A DNA stretch of 57,562 nt from a virus: positions 1-57,562 of IMG/VR virus record IMGVR_UViG_3300020021_000179; one strand, written 5' to 3'. Below are positions 7,591 to 16,065 of this stretch, in pieces; position 1 is the stretch's first letter; every line of letters begins with the position of its first letter. The position numbers were made by a program, and so were the translations under genes. The notes below the pieces were generated by a model. It was given only the letters and a program-made list of their open reading frames with translations. It searched no databases and was not told where the DNA came from.

Positions 7591-8498
7591 ATAAGATAAT
7601 ATTAGGGGATTGCCTGGATGGGTTAAAAGGCCTGCCATATAATAGCGTGGATTGCTGCGTCACTTCACCGCCTTATTTCGGGTTAAGGGATTATGGCCAT
7701 GCCGATCAGTTAGGGCTTGAGGAAACGCCGGATGAATATGTTTCAAATATGGTTAAGGTATTTGGTGAAGTTAAAAGAGTTTTAAAAAAGGAAGGGACTC
7801 TGTGGTTAAACATTGGTGATTCGTATTATGGGTCAGGAAAAGGAGGCGGAGGCTTGAATAATAACGATAAAGGAACAAAAATTAGCAGTTTAAACCAAAA
7901 CAGAAAAGCAGTGCAAGGGCTAAAGGCAAAGGATTTAATCGGTATCCCCTGGATGCTGGCCTTTGCTCTCCGGGCTGACGGATGGTATCTCAGGCAGGAT
8001 ATTATTTGGGCGAAGCCGAACCCGATGCCCGAAAGTGTTACTGACAGGTGTACGAAATCACATGAATATATTTTTATGCTTTCAAAATCGGCAAAGTACT
8101 TCTATGATGCGGAATCTATAAAAACAGCCATGACTGGAAGCGATCACGATAAGAGGATGCGCGTTAGTATAAAAAGATTCCCTACTGATATGATTAATGG
8201 CATACGCTGCGCAAACGATGTAATCCGAGAAATGGCAAACAAGCGAAGTGTATGGACTGTTAACCCCAGACCCTATTCAGAAGCCCATTTCGCCACGTTC
8301 CCGGAACGGTTGATAGTTGACTGCATAAAAGCCGGATGCCCCGAGAATGGGCTTGTATTGGATCATTTCATGGGATCCGGAACTACGGCACTGGTAGCGC
8401 GAAAGCTGAACAGAAACTTTATCGGGTTTGAACTGAATCCGGAGTATATAGAAATCGCAGAGAAAAGACTGAAAAAAGAATTGGGAATGTTTCTATAA
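7581..8498 (+). CDS. DNA methyltransferase (N4-cytosine/N6-adenine, beta-type order)
   Basis: This 305-residue S-adenosylmethionine-dependent DNA methyltransferase has catalytic motif IV, TSPPY, at residues 28-32, and the SAM-binding motif HFMGSGTTALVARKLNRNF at about 262-280. The catalytic-before-SAM order and the length fit the beta class. TSPPY is found in both N4-cytosine and N6-adenine enzymes. No cognate restriction enzyme is adjacent, so it is a solitary phage enzyme, probably protecting phage DNA or marking it for regulation. The recognition site cannot be deduced. Confidence 0.92.
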   Translation: MELNKIILGDCLDGLKGLPYNSVDCCVTSPPYFGLRDYGHADQLGLEETPDEYVSNMVKVFGEVKRVLKKEGTLWLNIGDSYYGSGKGGGGLNNNDKGTKISSLNQNRKAVQGLKAKDLIGIPWMLAFALRADGWYLRQDIIWAKPNPMPESVTDRCTKSHEYIFMLSKSAKYFYDAESIKTAMTGSDHDKRMRVSIKRFPTDMINGIRCANDVIREMANKRSVWTVNPRPYSEAHFATFPERLIVDCIKAGCPENGLVLDHFMGSGTTALVARKLNRNFIGFELNPEYIEIAEKRLKKELGMFL

Positions 8499-8542
8499 CA
8501 GCCCAACAATCAATGTTTTAACACCCAGATAAAAAACAAACC

Positions 8543-9196
8543 ATGAAAATAAAATTGCAAATTAAGAACAGGTTCACCGGATCTATCATCTTCGAATATG
8601 AAAAGGAAGATAATACCATTAAGGAGACGGTAGTGGAGGCTATAAGCAAGCGAGCCGATTTGCAGGGAGCCAATTTGCGGGGAGCCAATTTGCGGGGAGC
8701 CGATTTGCAGGGAGCCAATTTGCGGGGAGCCGATTTGCAGGGAGCCGATTTGCAGGGAGCCGATTTGCGGGGAGCCAATTTGCGGGGAGCCGATTTGCGG
8801 GGAGCCGATTTGCAGGGAGCCGATTTGCGGGGAGCCAAAGATGCCGACTATGCCATAGCTATGACCAGAATATGCGCCGAAGGGGATATCATTGGGTATA
8901 AAAAAGCCATCAGTCCGGAAGGAGATGTGGTGATAGTCGAATTGTTGATCCCATCCACCGCCAAGCGAAACAATGCCTTTGGAAGGAAATGCCGGGCGGA
9001 ATACGCGACCGTTATGGAAATTAATAAGATTGACGGCATAGCAGTCAAGGCAGCCAAATCACAGCACGACGGAACCTTCAAATACGAGATAGGTGATACG
9101 ATCAGACCGTCAAAGCCCTATGACGAAGATTTCCAGAACGAATGCTCTTCAGGAATCCATTTTTTCATAACTAAGCTGGAGGCGATAAACTATTAA
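8543..9196 (+). CDS. pentapeptide-repeat protein with C-terminal DUF5758-like domain
   Basis: This 217-residue protein has an N-terminal 37-residue lead and 12 perfect pentapeptides of type A(D/N)L(Q/R)G (residues 38-97). The C-terminal domain contains [17 protein letters not shown], a pattern I associate with DUF5758 in pentapeptide proteins. Pentapeptide repeats form a right-handed quadrilateral beta helix; some mimic DNA and inhibit gyrase, but 12 units make a short three-turn helix and no such role is shown here. The DNA of the array is a 15-bp tandem repeat with no synonymous variation. Confidence 0.85.
   Translation: MKIKLQIKNRFTGSIIFEYEKEDNTIKETVVEAISKRADLQGANLRGANLRGADLQGANLRGADLQGADLQGADLRGANLRGADLRGADLQGADLRGAKDADYAIAMTRICAEGDIIGYKKAISPEGDVVIVELLIPSTAKRNNAFGRKCRAEYATVMEINKIDGIAVKAAKSQHDGTFKYEIGDTIRPSKPYDEDFQNECSSGIHFFITKLEAINY
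8654..8833. repeat. 15-bp coding tandem array (12 units)
   Basis: There are twelve in-frame 15-bp units of form gccRatttgcRggga. Only two positions vary: G/A in codon 2 (Asp/Asn) and A/G in codon 4 (Gln/Arg). Unit order is DQ NR NR DQ NR DQ DQ DR NR DR DQ DR; Asn occurs only with Arg. Confidence 0.97.
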
Positions 9197-9205
9197 ACCT
9201 AATTT

Positions 9206-9583
9206 ATGAACCAGGAACAACAGGCAAGGGAAGCAGCAGTAAAGTACATGAACGAAACCGGCAATAATTGTCCAACATGCTTCATCGCCGGCTGGAACGC
9301 CCGTCCGGGTTTGGTATGGGTCAAGGCATCAGATCGGTTGCCGGAAATAGATAAGTTAGTTTGTATGCGCGGGGATGGCGGTGGTTGCTATCACTACGAG
9401 ACAGCGGATAGATCCATGTTAATTCAAAGACTGAAAGACGACGAAGGTGTTGATCATAAATATAATCCCGAATGGCTGTCGCAACAAGAAATTGATTTTC
9501 AACACAACCAATTAGAAAATTTAGGGCGGCAAATAGGATTTCTCAAAGCAATCTCTTGGCTCCAATCAAGGATGGGGAAGTGA
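9206..9583 (+). CDS. hypothetical protein (DUF551-like motif)
   Basis: This 125-residue protein contains WVKASDRLPE (about residues 38-47), a motif seen in DUF551-type phage proteins, and two Cys in CPTC near residue 22. It is probably cytoplasmic. It lies ten bases after the pentapeptide gene. The function is unknown. Confidence 0.65.
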   Translation: MNQEQQAREAAVKYMNETGNNCPTCFIAGWNARPGLVWVKASDRLPEIDKLVCMRGDGGGCYHYETADRSMLIQRLKDDEGVDHKYNPEWLSQQEIDFQHNQLENLGRQIGFLKAISWLQSRMGK

Positions 9584-9603
9584 ACATTTAAAATAATTGA
9601 GTT

Positions 9604-10104
9604 ATGAAGGAAGTCATATTTAGACCTTTGCGCAGGATTAAAAAGATAAATAAAGTTACCGTAGCCTCTTACACGCAATGGCGAAAGGTGATGACTGCCG
9701 ATTATAATAAATTCAACCTTGTAATTGATGATGAGTATAAAAAATTTCCGATGGATGAATATGTTTATAATCACAAAGGTGAGCTACTGTATTTCTTCGA
9801 ATACAATCCGGGTGACGTGCCTGTTTTCCAATTTAATCCATTGTTTGATTTAGAGGCAATACGAGCCAGTAATAAGTATTACGGTATTCGATGGGATATT
9901 GATAGCCACATAAATTACAATACTCCATTGACTGACTGCGATGGCGTCCCAACCTTTTCTCATTGGACTGCTGATTATATTGCTGATTACTATAAGGAAG
10001 TAAATTATTTTGAACCGCTAACTGTTAAAGTAGTACTTAAATGGTTTGGGTGGTTCATTTTCCAGTTAAATAATTCATATCTAAAAATTGGTATAAACTA
10101 TTAA
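9604..10104 (+). CDS. hypothetical protein
   Basis: This 166-residue protein is rich in Tyr, Asn and Asp, with a basic N-terminus (KEVIFRPLRRIKKINK). No signal peptide, clear transmembrane span or known motif was seen. Confidence 0.65.
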   Translation: MKEVIFRPLRRIKKINKVTVASYTQWRKVMTADYNKFNLVIDDEYKKFPMDEYVYNHKGELLYFFEYNPGDVPVFQFNPLFDLEAIRASNKYYGIRWDIDSHINYNTPLTDCDGVPTFSHWTADYIADYYKEVNYFEPLTVKVVLKWFGWFIFQLNNSYLKIGINY

Positions 10105-10108
10105 ACCA

Positions 10109-10510
10109 ATGAAACTATTCCTCCTTGTTTTATTATCAACGAATCTTCACGCCCAGCTCACAGGAGTCGACGGCAACGGCTCTCGCTGGCATCCCAAGAG
10201 GTACGCAACACTGGAGCGATGCCTTGATTTAGAGAAGTGGGATACGGTGCCGCATGCAATAAACGATTCTGCATATTTAGACAGTATTATTAAAATTGGG
10301 AATATTGGATGGGGATCAACGAATAGTGAAATATATGGGCCGCGTAATCTGACGTTAGGAATAATCACTGGGCCGGTAAGTTATGAAATCTACGACGATG
10401 CAGGTGCATGGTTAATCTGGAAGAAAGATTCCGACACTTTAGAGCTAATAAAACCCACCAAAGTGCATTGGTTGAAAGTAGGTAAGAAACTAATAAAAAT
10501 TGAACGGTGA
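10109..10510 (+). CDS. exported protein with Sec signal peptide
   Basis: This 133-residue protein starts MKLFLLVLLSTNLHAQ, a signal peptide with an A-Q cleavage site of the Bacteroidota type. The mature part (about 117 residues) looks like a small beta-rich periplasmic domain. It may change the host envelope during infection or lysogeny. No family was recognised. Confidence 0.6.
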   Translation: MKLFLLVLLSTNLHAQLTGVDGNGSRWHPKRYATLERCLDLEKWDTVPHAINDSAYLDSIIKIGNIGWGSTNSEIYGPRNLTLGIITGPVSYEIYDDAGAWLIWKKDSDTLELIKPTKVHWLKVGKKLIKIER

Positions 10511-10546
10511 AATGATAACCAGGATAGAGAAACATTTAAATATAAA

Positions 10547-10867
10547 ATGATGGGAAGCAGGATCGTCATTAGGAGGAATATACTTTTTAAGGCATCACCA
10601 CTTTGTCAAAAATGCGGTATTGAATTAGTTAGGCCTGAGGATTTGCCGAATTATTGGCCATCAAAGTATATTCCAATATACGAACAACCAGATAATATGG
10701 CGACCCTGCAACACAAATACTGCAAAGGGGATCGTAAAATACACCCTCATTGCCAACCAGATGAACAACGATGGTTTTTGTGGTGCAAAAAATGTAATAT
10801 GGAAGATGCGCAGGAATGCATGAAACGTCAAAAAAATGCTCGACATAATAGCATAAATAATTTATAA
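10547..10867 (+). CDS. zinc-binding HNH-like small protein
   Basis: This 106-residue protein carries metal-ligand pairs CQKC (about 20-23) and CKKC (about 83-86), with MATLQHKYCKGD between them, the spacing of an HNH or zinc-ribbon fold. A start at either ATG 10547 or ATG 10550 is possible. A nuclease role is possible, but the catalytic His pair is not clear. Confidence 0.55.
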   Translation: MMGSRIVIRRNILFKASPLCQKCGIELVRPEDLPNYWPSKYIPIYEQPDNMATLQHKYCKGDRKIHPHCQPDEQRWFLWCKKCNMEDAQECMKRQKNARHNSINNL

Positions 10868-10901
10868 CCCATCTGGAGGAAGAAGTTAAAAATTTTAAGA
10901 A

Positions 10902-10988
10902 ATGACAAACGGAGATTACATAGTATTAGCGGCGATTATTATTTTCTATATAAAATTTGGATTACACGCAAAATCACCAAAAGATTAA
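10902..10988 (+). CDS. small membrane peptide (28 aa)
   Basis: The ATG at 10902 opens a 28-residue ORF with a single hydrophobic span (IVLAAIIIFYIKF) and a basic tail. It lies eight bases before the next gene. It fits the pattern of tiny membrane ORFs that fill this region; the function is unknown. Confidence 0.45.
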   Translation: MTNGDYIVLAAIIIFYIKFGLHAKSPKD

Positions 10989-10996
10989 ACCAGGAT

Positions 10997-11497
10997 ATGA
11001 ACACAGATAAAACACCTCTCCCGACCGATGAAGAAATAGAACAGGCGGCAGATTTTTATACAAATAACATTGGAAGATTTGTAATGAGTAATGATATTGC
11101 TTTTGCCGAAGGCGCAAAATGGCTTCTATCCAGACTGCAACCATCCTCCCCCCAGACAGGTAGACAAGCCGTAGTCATCGAATCAGTAGGGGATCACATT
11201 ATCGAATGGGGGCTATCATTTTCAGATCATAACCCAGAGGCGAAGGATTATTTTAGAATGCATGACAAAGAAACCGCTTTCCGGTTGAAAGAATATCTCC
11301 ACCAAACCCCCACAGATAGAACATATAGCGAAGAGGAATTAATACATTTTTATAACTGGTTTTCGGAACAGGAACCAAGATGGGATACGGAATCAGAAAC
11401 ATTTGGAATTTACGAAAACAATAGTGGGCCTGAAACATTTTATACTGAAAAACAGATAATTGAACAATTCCTAAAATATCTAAACACTCTAAAATAG
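10997..11497 (+). CDS. hypothetical protein
   Basis: This 166-residue acidic cytoplasmic protein begins with LPTDEEIEQAADFY, a start often seen in modular phage early proteins, and has a C-terminal segment rich in aromatic and acidic residues. No catalytic motif was seen. It is spaced six bases from the next gene. Confidence 0.65.
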   Translation: MNTDKTPLPTDEEIEQAADFYTNNIGRFVMSNDIAFAEGAKWLLSRLQPSSPQTGRQAVVIESVGDHIIEWGLSFSDHNPEAKDYFRMHDKETAFRLKEYLHQTPTDRTYSEEELIHFYNWFSEQEPRWDTESETFGIYENNSGPETFYTEKQIIEQFLKYLNTLK

Positions 11498-11503
11498 AAC
11501 ATC

Positions 11504-12181
11504 ATGAGTACGAATAAAGACGATATACACCCTATCCAATCCCACCAACCAACATCCAAGGAGAGAGAAGGTTATGATCTTGTCGCTCATCTGCATAGGC
11601 AAAAGAGGTTTTCAGTAGATACATTCGGCCCGGGAGATAGATTACTGGGAGTACTTGATCACATTCGCCGTGAGTTAAAGGAAATCGAATCTAATCCAGA
11701 GGATTTATCAGAATGGATTGATCTGGTATTATTGTCCTTTGATGGAGCGTGGAGACGCGGGTTTACTCCTGAACAGATTGCAAAAGCGTTGGCGGAAAAA
11801 CAATCTAAGAATGAAAAGCGCAAATGGCCTGATTGGAGAACTCAGGCAAAAGATAAGGCGATTGAGCATATTAAATCCGAACCAACATCCAAGGAAAACC
11901 TGACAGGGGAACAGGGAGTGGATGATTATAAGAAAAGATATCATCAAGCCCAAGAGGATGTGTGGAAACTTGAATCCGAAATCACCTCTCTCAAAGAGCA
12001 ACTAGCCAGTGCGGGGGCAGTAAGGTGGACGGACATGCATATGTATGCAGCTTTTGAACAGGGATGGGATAATAGTTATCGTGAGCATTTAAATAAACCA
12101 GGAAGCAAATCTCTTAATATTGATTTTGAAAAACTAAAAGAATCAATTTTCCTTAAACCCCAACCACCCATATCTAAATAG
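11504..12181 (+). CDS. dATP/dGTP pyrophosphohydrolase-like (DUF550) protein
   Basis: This 225-residue protein has a domain at about residues 32-110 with FGPGDRLLGVLDHIRRELKEI, then EDLSEWIDLVLLSFDGAWRR, ending KRKWPDW. This is the helical dATP/dGTP pyrophosphohydrolase (DUF550) pattern, in which Glu/Asp of ExxE and ExxD bind Mg. Such enzymes hydrolyse dATP or dGTP to the monophosphate and adjust the nucleotide pool. A linker and a coiled-coil C-terminal segment follow. The phrase PTSKE occurs twice (about 16 and 127), an internal repeat that is also visible in the DNA. Confidence 0.8.
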   Translation: MSTNKDDIHPIQSHQPTSKEREGYDLVAHLHRQKRFSVDTFGPGDRLLGVLDHIRRELKEIESNPEDLSEWIDLVLLSFDGAWRRGFTPEQIAKALAEKQSKNEKRKWPDWRTQAKDKAIEHIKSEPTSKENLTGEQGVDDYKKRYHQAQEDVWKLESEITSLKEQLASAGAVRWTDMHMYAAFEQGWDNSYREHLNKPGSKSLNIDFEKLKESIFLKPQPPISK

Positions 12182-12198
12182 CAAAAACAAAATAGTAT

Positions 12199-12351
12199 AT
12201 GAGAACTAGAATTTATATGGTTATATCCGATGCGTGGTACAAAAACGATATAGTGGAGCGCATTTATAATTATAATCTGTATCTCGGGAAAGACAAGCGG
12301 TACACTTATTACTACCCCATTTCATCACTTTATTTTATTGGATACCTCTAA
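12199..12351 (+). CDS. small hypothetical protein (50 aa)
   Basis: The 50-residue ORF is strikingly Tyr-rich (11 Tyr) with no stop until TAA at 12349. It begins 17 bp after the pyrophosphohydrolase gene and ends 16 bp before the next start. Spacing and frame support a gene; the function is unknown. Confidence 0.45.
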   Translation: MRTRIYMVISDAWYKNDIVERIYNYNLYLGKDKRYTYYYPISSLYFIGYL

Positions 12352-12367
12352 CCTAAAAACTAATTGT

Positions 12368-12580
12368 ATGAAGTATAAAATATTCGAAGTGCAAAGTTTA
12401 GGAGAAAAAAGGTGGTATGAACTTATGGTATTGCAAAAAGATGGCGAATTTAAATACATAAAAACATACGGATTGGGTGCATCAAAATGGAATAAAACAT
12501 TCGATAGTATGAAGGCCGCTATTAAGTGTGCTAAATATGAATTAAACAGCATTGAAGAATCAAGAAAACTAATTGTATGA
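12368..12580 (+). CDS. hypothetical protein, possible WGR-like fold
   Basis: I start this gene at ATG 12368 (MKYKIFEVQ) rather than ATG 12338, which overlaps the previous ORF. The 70 residues include KRWYELMVLQKDGEFKYIKT and YGLGASKWNKTFDSMKAA, a beta-hairpin then helix layout loosely like WGR domains. This is weak evidence; the function is unknown. Confidence 0.55.
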   Translation: MKYKIFEVQSLGEKRWYELMVLQKDGEFKYIKTYGLGASKWNKTFDSMKAAIKCAKYELNSIEESRKLIV

Positions 12581-12630
12581 CAAAAGAAGAAGCTGCTGCA
12601 CAGGAATTTCCTTTTCAGGAAAATGATTAA
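12577..12630 (+). CDS. possible micro-ORF (17 aa)
   Basis: A 17-codon acidic ORF starts with an ATGA overlap on the previous stop. Its only support is that overlap pattern, which recurs throughout the region. Confidence 0.2.
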   Translation: MTKEEAAAQEFPFQEND

Positions 12631-12647
12631 TTTAAAGCAATTAACCA

Positions 12648-12893
12648 ATGATAAAACATTTAAACGATATATGGTCAGATGTTATGGCTGTTCAATGGTC
12701 TATAATGGTATTTACATTGTCTATGTATGGCTTATACTGCTGGATTTGGCCGTCAAAACAAGAAAAAGCAGGCCATATTGACATGAAAAGAACGGATATG
12801 GGATTTAAGATATTTGCTATTCAAGCTGTTTTATTGTTATGGTCCGCCGGCTTTTCATTTTATTTAATGCATAAAGAATTTCCAAATATTTAA
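12648..12893 (+). CDS. two-pass small membrane protein
   Basis: This 81-residue protein has two hydrophobic spans, about residues 18-34 (SIMVFTLSMYGLYCWIW) and 56-73 (IFAIQAVLLLWSAGFSFYL), separated by a Lys-rich loop. It belongs to the membrane and exported protein cluster 12.6-13.7 kb. Confidence 0.6.
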   Translation: MIKHLNDIWSDVMAVQWSIMVFTLSMYGLYCWIWPSKQEKAGHIDMKRTDMGFKIFAIQAVLLLWSAGFSFYLMHKEFPNI

Positions 12894-12896
12894 ACC

Positions 12897-13190
12897 ATGA
12901 AAAAACTCTTATCCATCCTTCTTATTTGTGTTTGTGGGTGTAATTCAGTAATTAAAGCACCAACCAAACTAGATAGCTTACTGCAATCATCAAGGTATAG
13001 CGACACGGCGATATATTATTTATCAAAGCAATCCGATGCTATTTCAAAAGAAATTAAATACGGATTTGGAACAGATGGGGTAAAGCAGGACGTTGATAAA
13101 AGTCATATTTACGGCGATTCAGCAAGGCGTTATTGGTCAGACAGTATTACATATTTTGTCAAATTAGCCGATAAAATTAATCCGAAATGA
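12897..13190 (+). CDS. small lipoprotein
   Basis: This 97-residue protein has signal MKKLLSILLICVCGCN; the lipobox Cys is residue 15. The mature part is helical and charged (YYLSKQSDAISKEIKYG). It is probably anchored in the host inner or outer membrane and could act in surface exclusion. This is inferred from localisation only. Confidence 0.6.
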   Translation: MKKLLSILLICVCGCNSVIKAPTKLDSLLQSSRYSDTAIYYLSKQSDAISKEIKYGFGTDGVKQDVDKSHIYGDSARRYWSDSITYFVKLADKINPK

Positions 13191-13249
13191 ACCCCCAAGA
13201 ACTCCGTATCGGCAACTGGGTAATAGCCCAGATAAAATATCAACCATGA
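13187..13249 (+). pseudogene. 20-aa remnant of an 'ELRIGNWV' phage protein
   Basis: The 20-residue ORF MNPQELRIGNWVIAQIKYQP has the conserved opening of a family of Bacteroidota phage proteins that normally continue for 100 or more residues. Here it stops after 20 codons. Both ends overlap neighbours through ATGA, so it keeps coupling while probably having lost its domain. Confidence 0.4.
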
Positions 13250-13563
13250 ACAGGCTGCAGATTAAAATAGTAGTAGTTATTCTGATCGGCCTTATGCTGG
13301 ATGTGATTTCCTACCATGCCATGTCCACCGATCCGATCAATTATACAAATATCGTATTAACCCGTTACGAACAGGGATGGGAAACGCCGGTATTTGTTTT
13401 AGGATACGCGCTCTGGCTTCTTGCAATGGTTTATGCCGGATTATCAAACCTTACTAACCGTAACAGTGATTCATGGGATACATGGATATATAAAAATGCA
13501 TACTATCTATTAATTCCTATCACAATACTCAATCTAATCGGCCTTTATTTTCTTTTAAAATGA
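13246..13563 (+). CDS. multi-pass membrane protein
   Basis: This 105-residue protein has three hydrophobic spans (about 6-25, 49-67 and 86-104) and a short soluble loop between the first two. It overlaps the upstream remnant by four bases. The function is unknown; superinfection exclusion or holin-like roles are possible. Confidence 0.6.
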   Translation: MNRLQIKIVVVILIGLMLDVISYHAMSTDPINYTNIVLTRYEQGWETPVFVLGYALWLLAMVYAGLSNLTNRNSDSWDTWIYKNAYYLLIPITILNLIGLYFLLK

Positions 13564-13667
13564 TAACATTCATCTGTATTTATTCCACGATGTGCCTGAT
13601 TATCGGAGGCCTTACCCTATGGCATTATCTCACCCACGAAGGTAAACCCAAGAAAAAACCTAAATGA
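13560..13667 (+). CDS. small membrane protein (35 aa)
   Basis: The 35-residue ORF has a span of about 18 residues (ICIYSTMCLIIGGLTLW) and a KPKKKPK tail. It overlaps the previous stop (ATGA), and its own stop overlaps the ATG of the next gene, consistent with a translated link in the operon. Confidence 0.5.
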   Translation: MITFICIYSTMCLIIGGLTLWHYLTHEGKPKKKPK

Positions 13668-13882
13668 TAAAAACCCAATTCCTAGGGATAAAACTAACCA
13701 AACTCAGAAAGAATAAAAACCTCACTCAACGCGAAATGGCCGCTATCATTAACATCCCGCTAAGATCATACCAGTCTTACGAGGAAAACAAATGCGAGCC
13801 GTGTCTTGCCATTCTGCTTCGGCTGTGCGCCTTTCATCAAATCAGTATTACCGAAACCGGCGACATCAAATGTGTTAAATAA
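13664..13882 (+). CDS. XRE-family HTH regulator
   Basis: This 72-residue protein is almost entirely an XRE/Cro HTH: LTKLRKNKNLTQREMAAIIN (about residues 10-29), then SYQSYEENKCEPCLAILLRL. As a stand-alone HTH lying just before the sigma-like gene it may control the middle-to-late transition. It has no dimerisation domain beyond the HTH. Confidence 0.75.
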   Translation: MIKTQFLGIKLTKLRKNKNLTQREMAAIINIPLRSYQSYEENKCEPCLAILLRLCAFHQISITETGDIKCVK

Positions 13883-13962
13883 TTTAGTATTCCTTACCAA
13901 AGCATTTAGTTTTTTGGCGGTCACGTGAAACGCGAATAGTAGTTTTAACAAACGCTAATCGG

Positions 13963-14613
13963 TTGTTAGAGAAACGGGATCAGATCATAGGGGATTTATT
14001 CATCAGCAAGGATTTCAATGATTTAATAGGCAGGATTGAACCGGCTCATCTTCGCGACGATTTAAAGCAGGAAGCCATCTGCATTTTACTTGAACTCCCT
14101 TACGAGCGTGTCGAACAGCTTCACAGTAACGGCGAACTTTCATTCTACCTGGTTCGGTGCGTCTTCAATATGGTCACCAATAAGTACCATCCATTCTTTA
14201 AGAAATTCAGGGACGTTAATATAGAATATAAGGAAATGCTTTCCGAATCATGGTTTGAAGCCATTGATAATAGCGAAGACTTTTATAAGCCCGATGGATT
14301 TGCAAAGCGTCATGATTGCGATGAATCAGAAGCCTTTCGGGATAATGAACGCAATCAGAAGGAAGAACTGGAAGACTACACGCTTGAACAAATCGAAAGC
14401 CTGTACTGGTATGACCGGGATCTGATTAAAATCTACCTGCAAATCGGAACCTACCGGGGGATTCAGGGACTGACCGGCATCCCTTACCAGAGCTGTTACA
14501 AAAACATCCAAAAATCACTGGAGATACTCAGGCAAAAAGCACTTGCCCCTAAACCTATTTTCACAAAAGAGGAACTAAACTTTATACAAAATGGCGACAA
14601 AAAAGATAGTTAA
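13963..14613 (+). CDS. phage sigma-70-like protein
   Basis: This 216-residue protein resembles Bacteroidota phage sigma-like proteins. The N-terminal half reads RIEPAHLRDDLKQEAICILL and ELSFYLVRCVFNMVTNKYH, a region-2-like helical layout. The C-terminal half reads TYRGIQGLTGIPYQSCYKNI (HTH, region-4-like). No ATG fits; the best start is TTG at 13963. It may redirect host RNA polymerase to the late genes that begin about 8 kb downstream. The 5' flank (13883-13962) remains open in frame, so the start is uncertain. Confidence 0.65.
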   Translation: MLEKRDQIIGDLFISKDFNDLIGRIEPAHLRDDLKQEAICILLELPYERVEQLHSNGELSFYLVRCVFNMVTNKYHPFFKKFRDVNIEYKEMLSESWFEAIDNSEDFYKPDGFAKRHDCDESEAFRDNERNQKEELEDYTLEQIESLYWYDRDLIKIYLQIGTYRGIQGLTGIPYQSCYKNIQKSLEILRQKALAPKPIFTKEELNFIQNGDKKDS

Positions 14614-15022
14614 AAAGAGGCCCGAACTGCTGGCTATATTCGACACGCGATTATCAAGCGGAGATCCGGTAATTATAGGAAATCCTGCAAAGAAAACACA
14701 CTGGATCAGCACGACCGTTCAGTACATCATCCTAGCCGCAATAGTGGTCTTATGCTTTCGGGGTTGTGATTATCACCTGCAATTCCCTAAGCTAACGATG
14801 AGCTGGTATATGGTCGTACCGATAGCCCTTTCACTGGCTTATGTCTGGGTGGATGTGTTCAAGATTGGAGTGGTAAAGCCATTTAACTGTATTTCTTGTA
14901 TGGCCGGATGGTTTAGTTTGATCATTGCCTTTGCCTTTCATGTTCCGCTGTGGTTCTTTTACGCATCGATCGGAACGTTTACTGGGGCTATTTATTCATC
15001 AATCCGTATGCGCTGGTTATGA
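14591..15022 (+). CDS. membrane protein with CxxC motif (DUF1360-like)
   Basis: This 143-residue protein has four hydrophobic spans (about 42-56, 72-88, 103-117 and 119-134) and the motif KPFNCISCMAGW at about 96-107. The CxxC plus the C-terminal RMRWL resembles small phage membrane proteins of DUF1360 type. Its ATG overlaps the sigma-like gene by 23 bp and its stop overlaps the first glycosyltransferase start (ATGA), placing it at the head of the glycan cassette. Confidence 0.6.
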   Translation: MATKKIVKKRPELLAIFDTRLSSGDPVIIGNPAKKTHWISTTVQYIILAAIVVLCFRGCDYHLQFPKLTMSWYMVVPIALSLAYVWVDVFKIGVVKPFNCISCMAGWFSLIIAFAFHVPLWFFYASIGTFTGAIYSSIRMRWL

Positions 15023-16065
15023 AGATACTTTCTTACATACGAGCCAGTTCAGCGCCTTGCTACCATCGCCTCATAATGCCGATTATGATGATGGACAACC
15101 GGGATGTGCTGTTCGCAAACGAGTTCGTTGAGGAACATTATACTGATGAGCTGGATATTGTAATCTATAACCGGGTTATCGGAGATGAATATATTGACAA
15201 GATTAAGGTGCTTAGGGAAAAGTTTGGGTTTAAAATAATTGTCGATGTGGATGATATCTGGCATTTGGATGATCACCATATTCTAGCCAAATATTACATA
15301 GAAGAACAGTTCGCGGCAAGGCAGATAAGACAGATTCGTAATGCGGATATAGTCCTGACCACGCATGCCCGTATGGCGAAGTATATCAGTTCCTTCAATT
15401 CCAATGTTCATGTATGCCCGAATGCTATTCCACATCAGGGGCAGTTTGATATCACACGCGAAGAATCAGAATTCACGCGTCTGTTCTGGCAGGGATCTAT
15501 AACACATAAGGAAGATATACGAATCCTTACCCGGCCCATTGAAGCCCTTGGACCAGTGGCCGAACGAATTAAAATGGTTCTTGGTGGATATACGCGGTAC
15601 GACGACAATGAAACGCCAAAGACAGCAGAAGAAAAGCAGACTGAAGCCGAATGGAGTGAAATGGCTATGATCTTCACGGCCAAGGCGAAACATCAGTATA
15701 AGCTATTGCCACCCGAACCGGTAACGAATTATTACAGCATGTACGCCCATGCTGATATATGCCTTGTTCCGCTGGTTAACAGCTTCTTTAACCGGATGAA
15801 ATCAAATCTGAAGGTACTGGAAGCTGCAAACCTAAGCCTGCCCGTAATCGCCTCCGACGTGCATCCCTATAAGGATTTGCCAATCCGGTATTGCAAGCAT
15901 CCCAATGACTGGATCAAGCATATCACTGATTATTTAAAAGAACCCGAAAAGGCAAAGGAAGACGGATTGAGGCTTAAAGATTTCTGCAATGAGTTTTACA
16001 ATTTTTCAAAGATAAACCTTGAAAGAAGACAAATTTTGGAAAATTGTAAAAAACAGATAGCATGA
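15019..16065 (+). CDS. GT4-like glycosyltransferase
   Basis: I start at ATG 15019 (MKILSYIRAS), which overlaps the previous TGA, rather than the frame-open ATG at 14950 inside that gene. The 348-residue product shows a two-domain GT-B pattern: an N-terminal fold with VDVDDIWHLDDHH and NADIVLTTH, a hinge with RLFWQGSITHKEDI, and a C-terminal donor site with FNRMKSNLKVLEAANLSLPV then IASDVHPY. These fit GT4-type sugar-nucleotide enzymes. It is probably cytoplasmic. It opens a run of glycan genes. Confidence 0.8.
   Translation: MKILSYIRASSAPCYHRLIMPIMMMDNRDVLFANEFVEEHYTDELDIVIYNRVIGDEYIDKIKVLREKFGFKIIVDVDDIWHLDDHHILAKYYIEEQFAARQIRQIRNADIVLTTHARMAKYISSFNSNVHVCPNAIPHQGQFDITREESEFTRLFWQGSITHKEDIRILTRPIEALGPVAERIKMVLGGYTRYDDNETPKTAEEKQTEAEWSEMAMIFTAKAKHQYKLLPPEPVTNYYSMYAHADICLVPLVNSFFNRMKSNLKVLEAANLSLPVIASDVHPYKDLPIRYCKHPNDWIKHITDYLKEPEKAKEDGLRLKDFCNEFYNFSKINLERRQILENCKKQIA

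Noticed and set aside
8518-8838. Minus-strand repeat ORF over the pentapeptide array
   Set aside because: Complement of the 15-bp repeat; KSAPR-type repeats arise from the array sequence, with the real gene on the plus strand.
11504-12181. Idea that the phage carries 2-aminoadenine DNA because of the dATP/dGTP pyrophosphohydrolase
   Set aside because: No PurZ-like adenylosuccinate synthetase or DatZ-type protein was seen; DUF550 proteins are common in phages with ordinary DNA.
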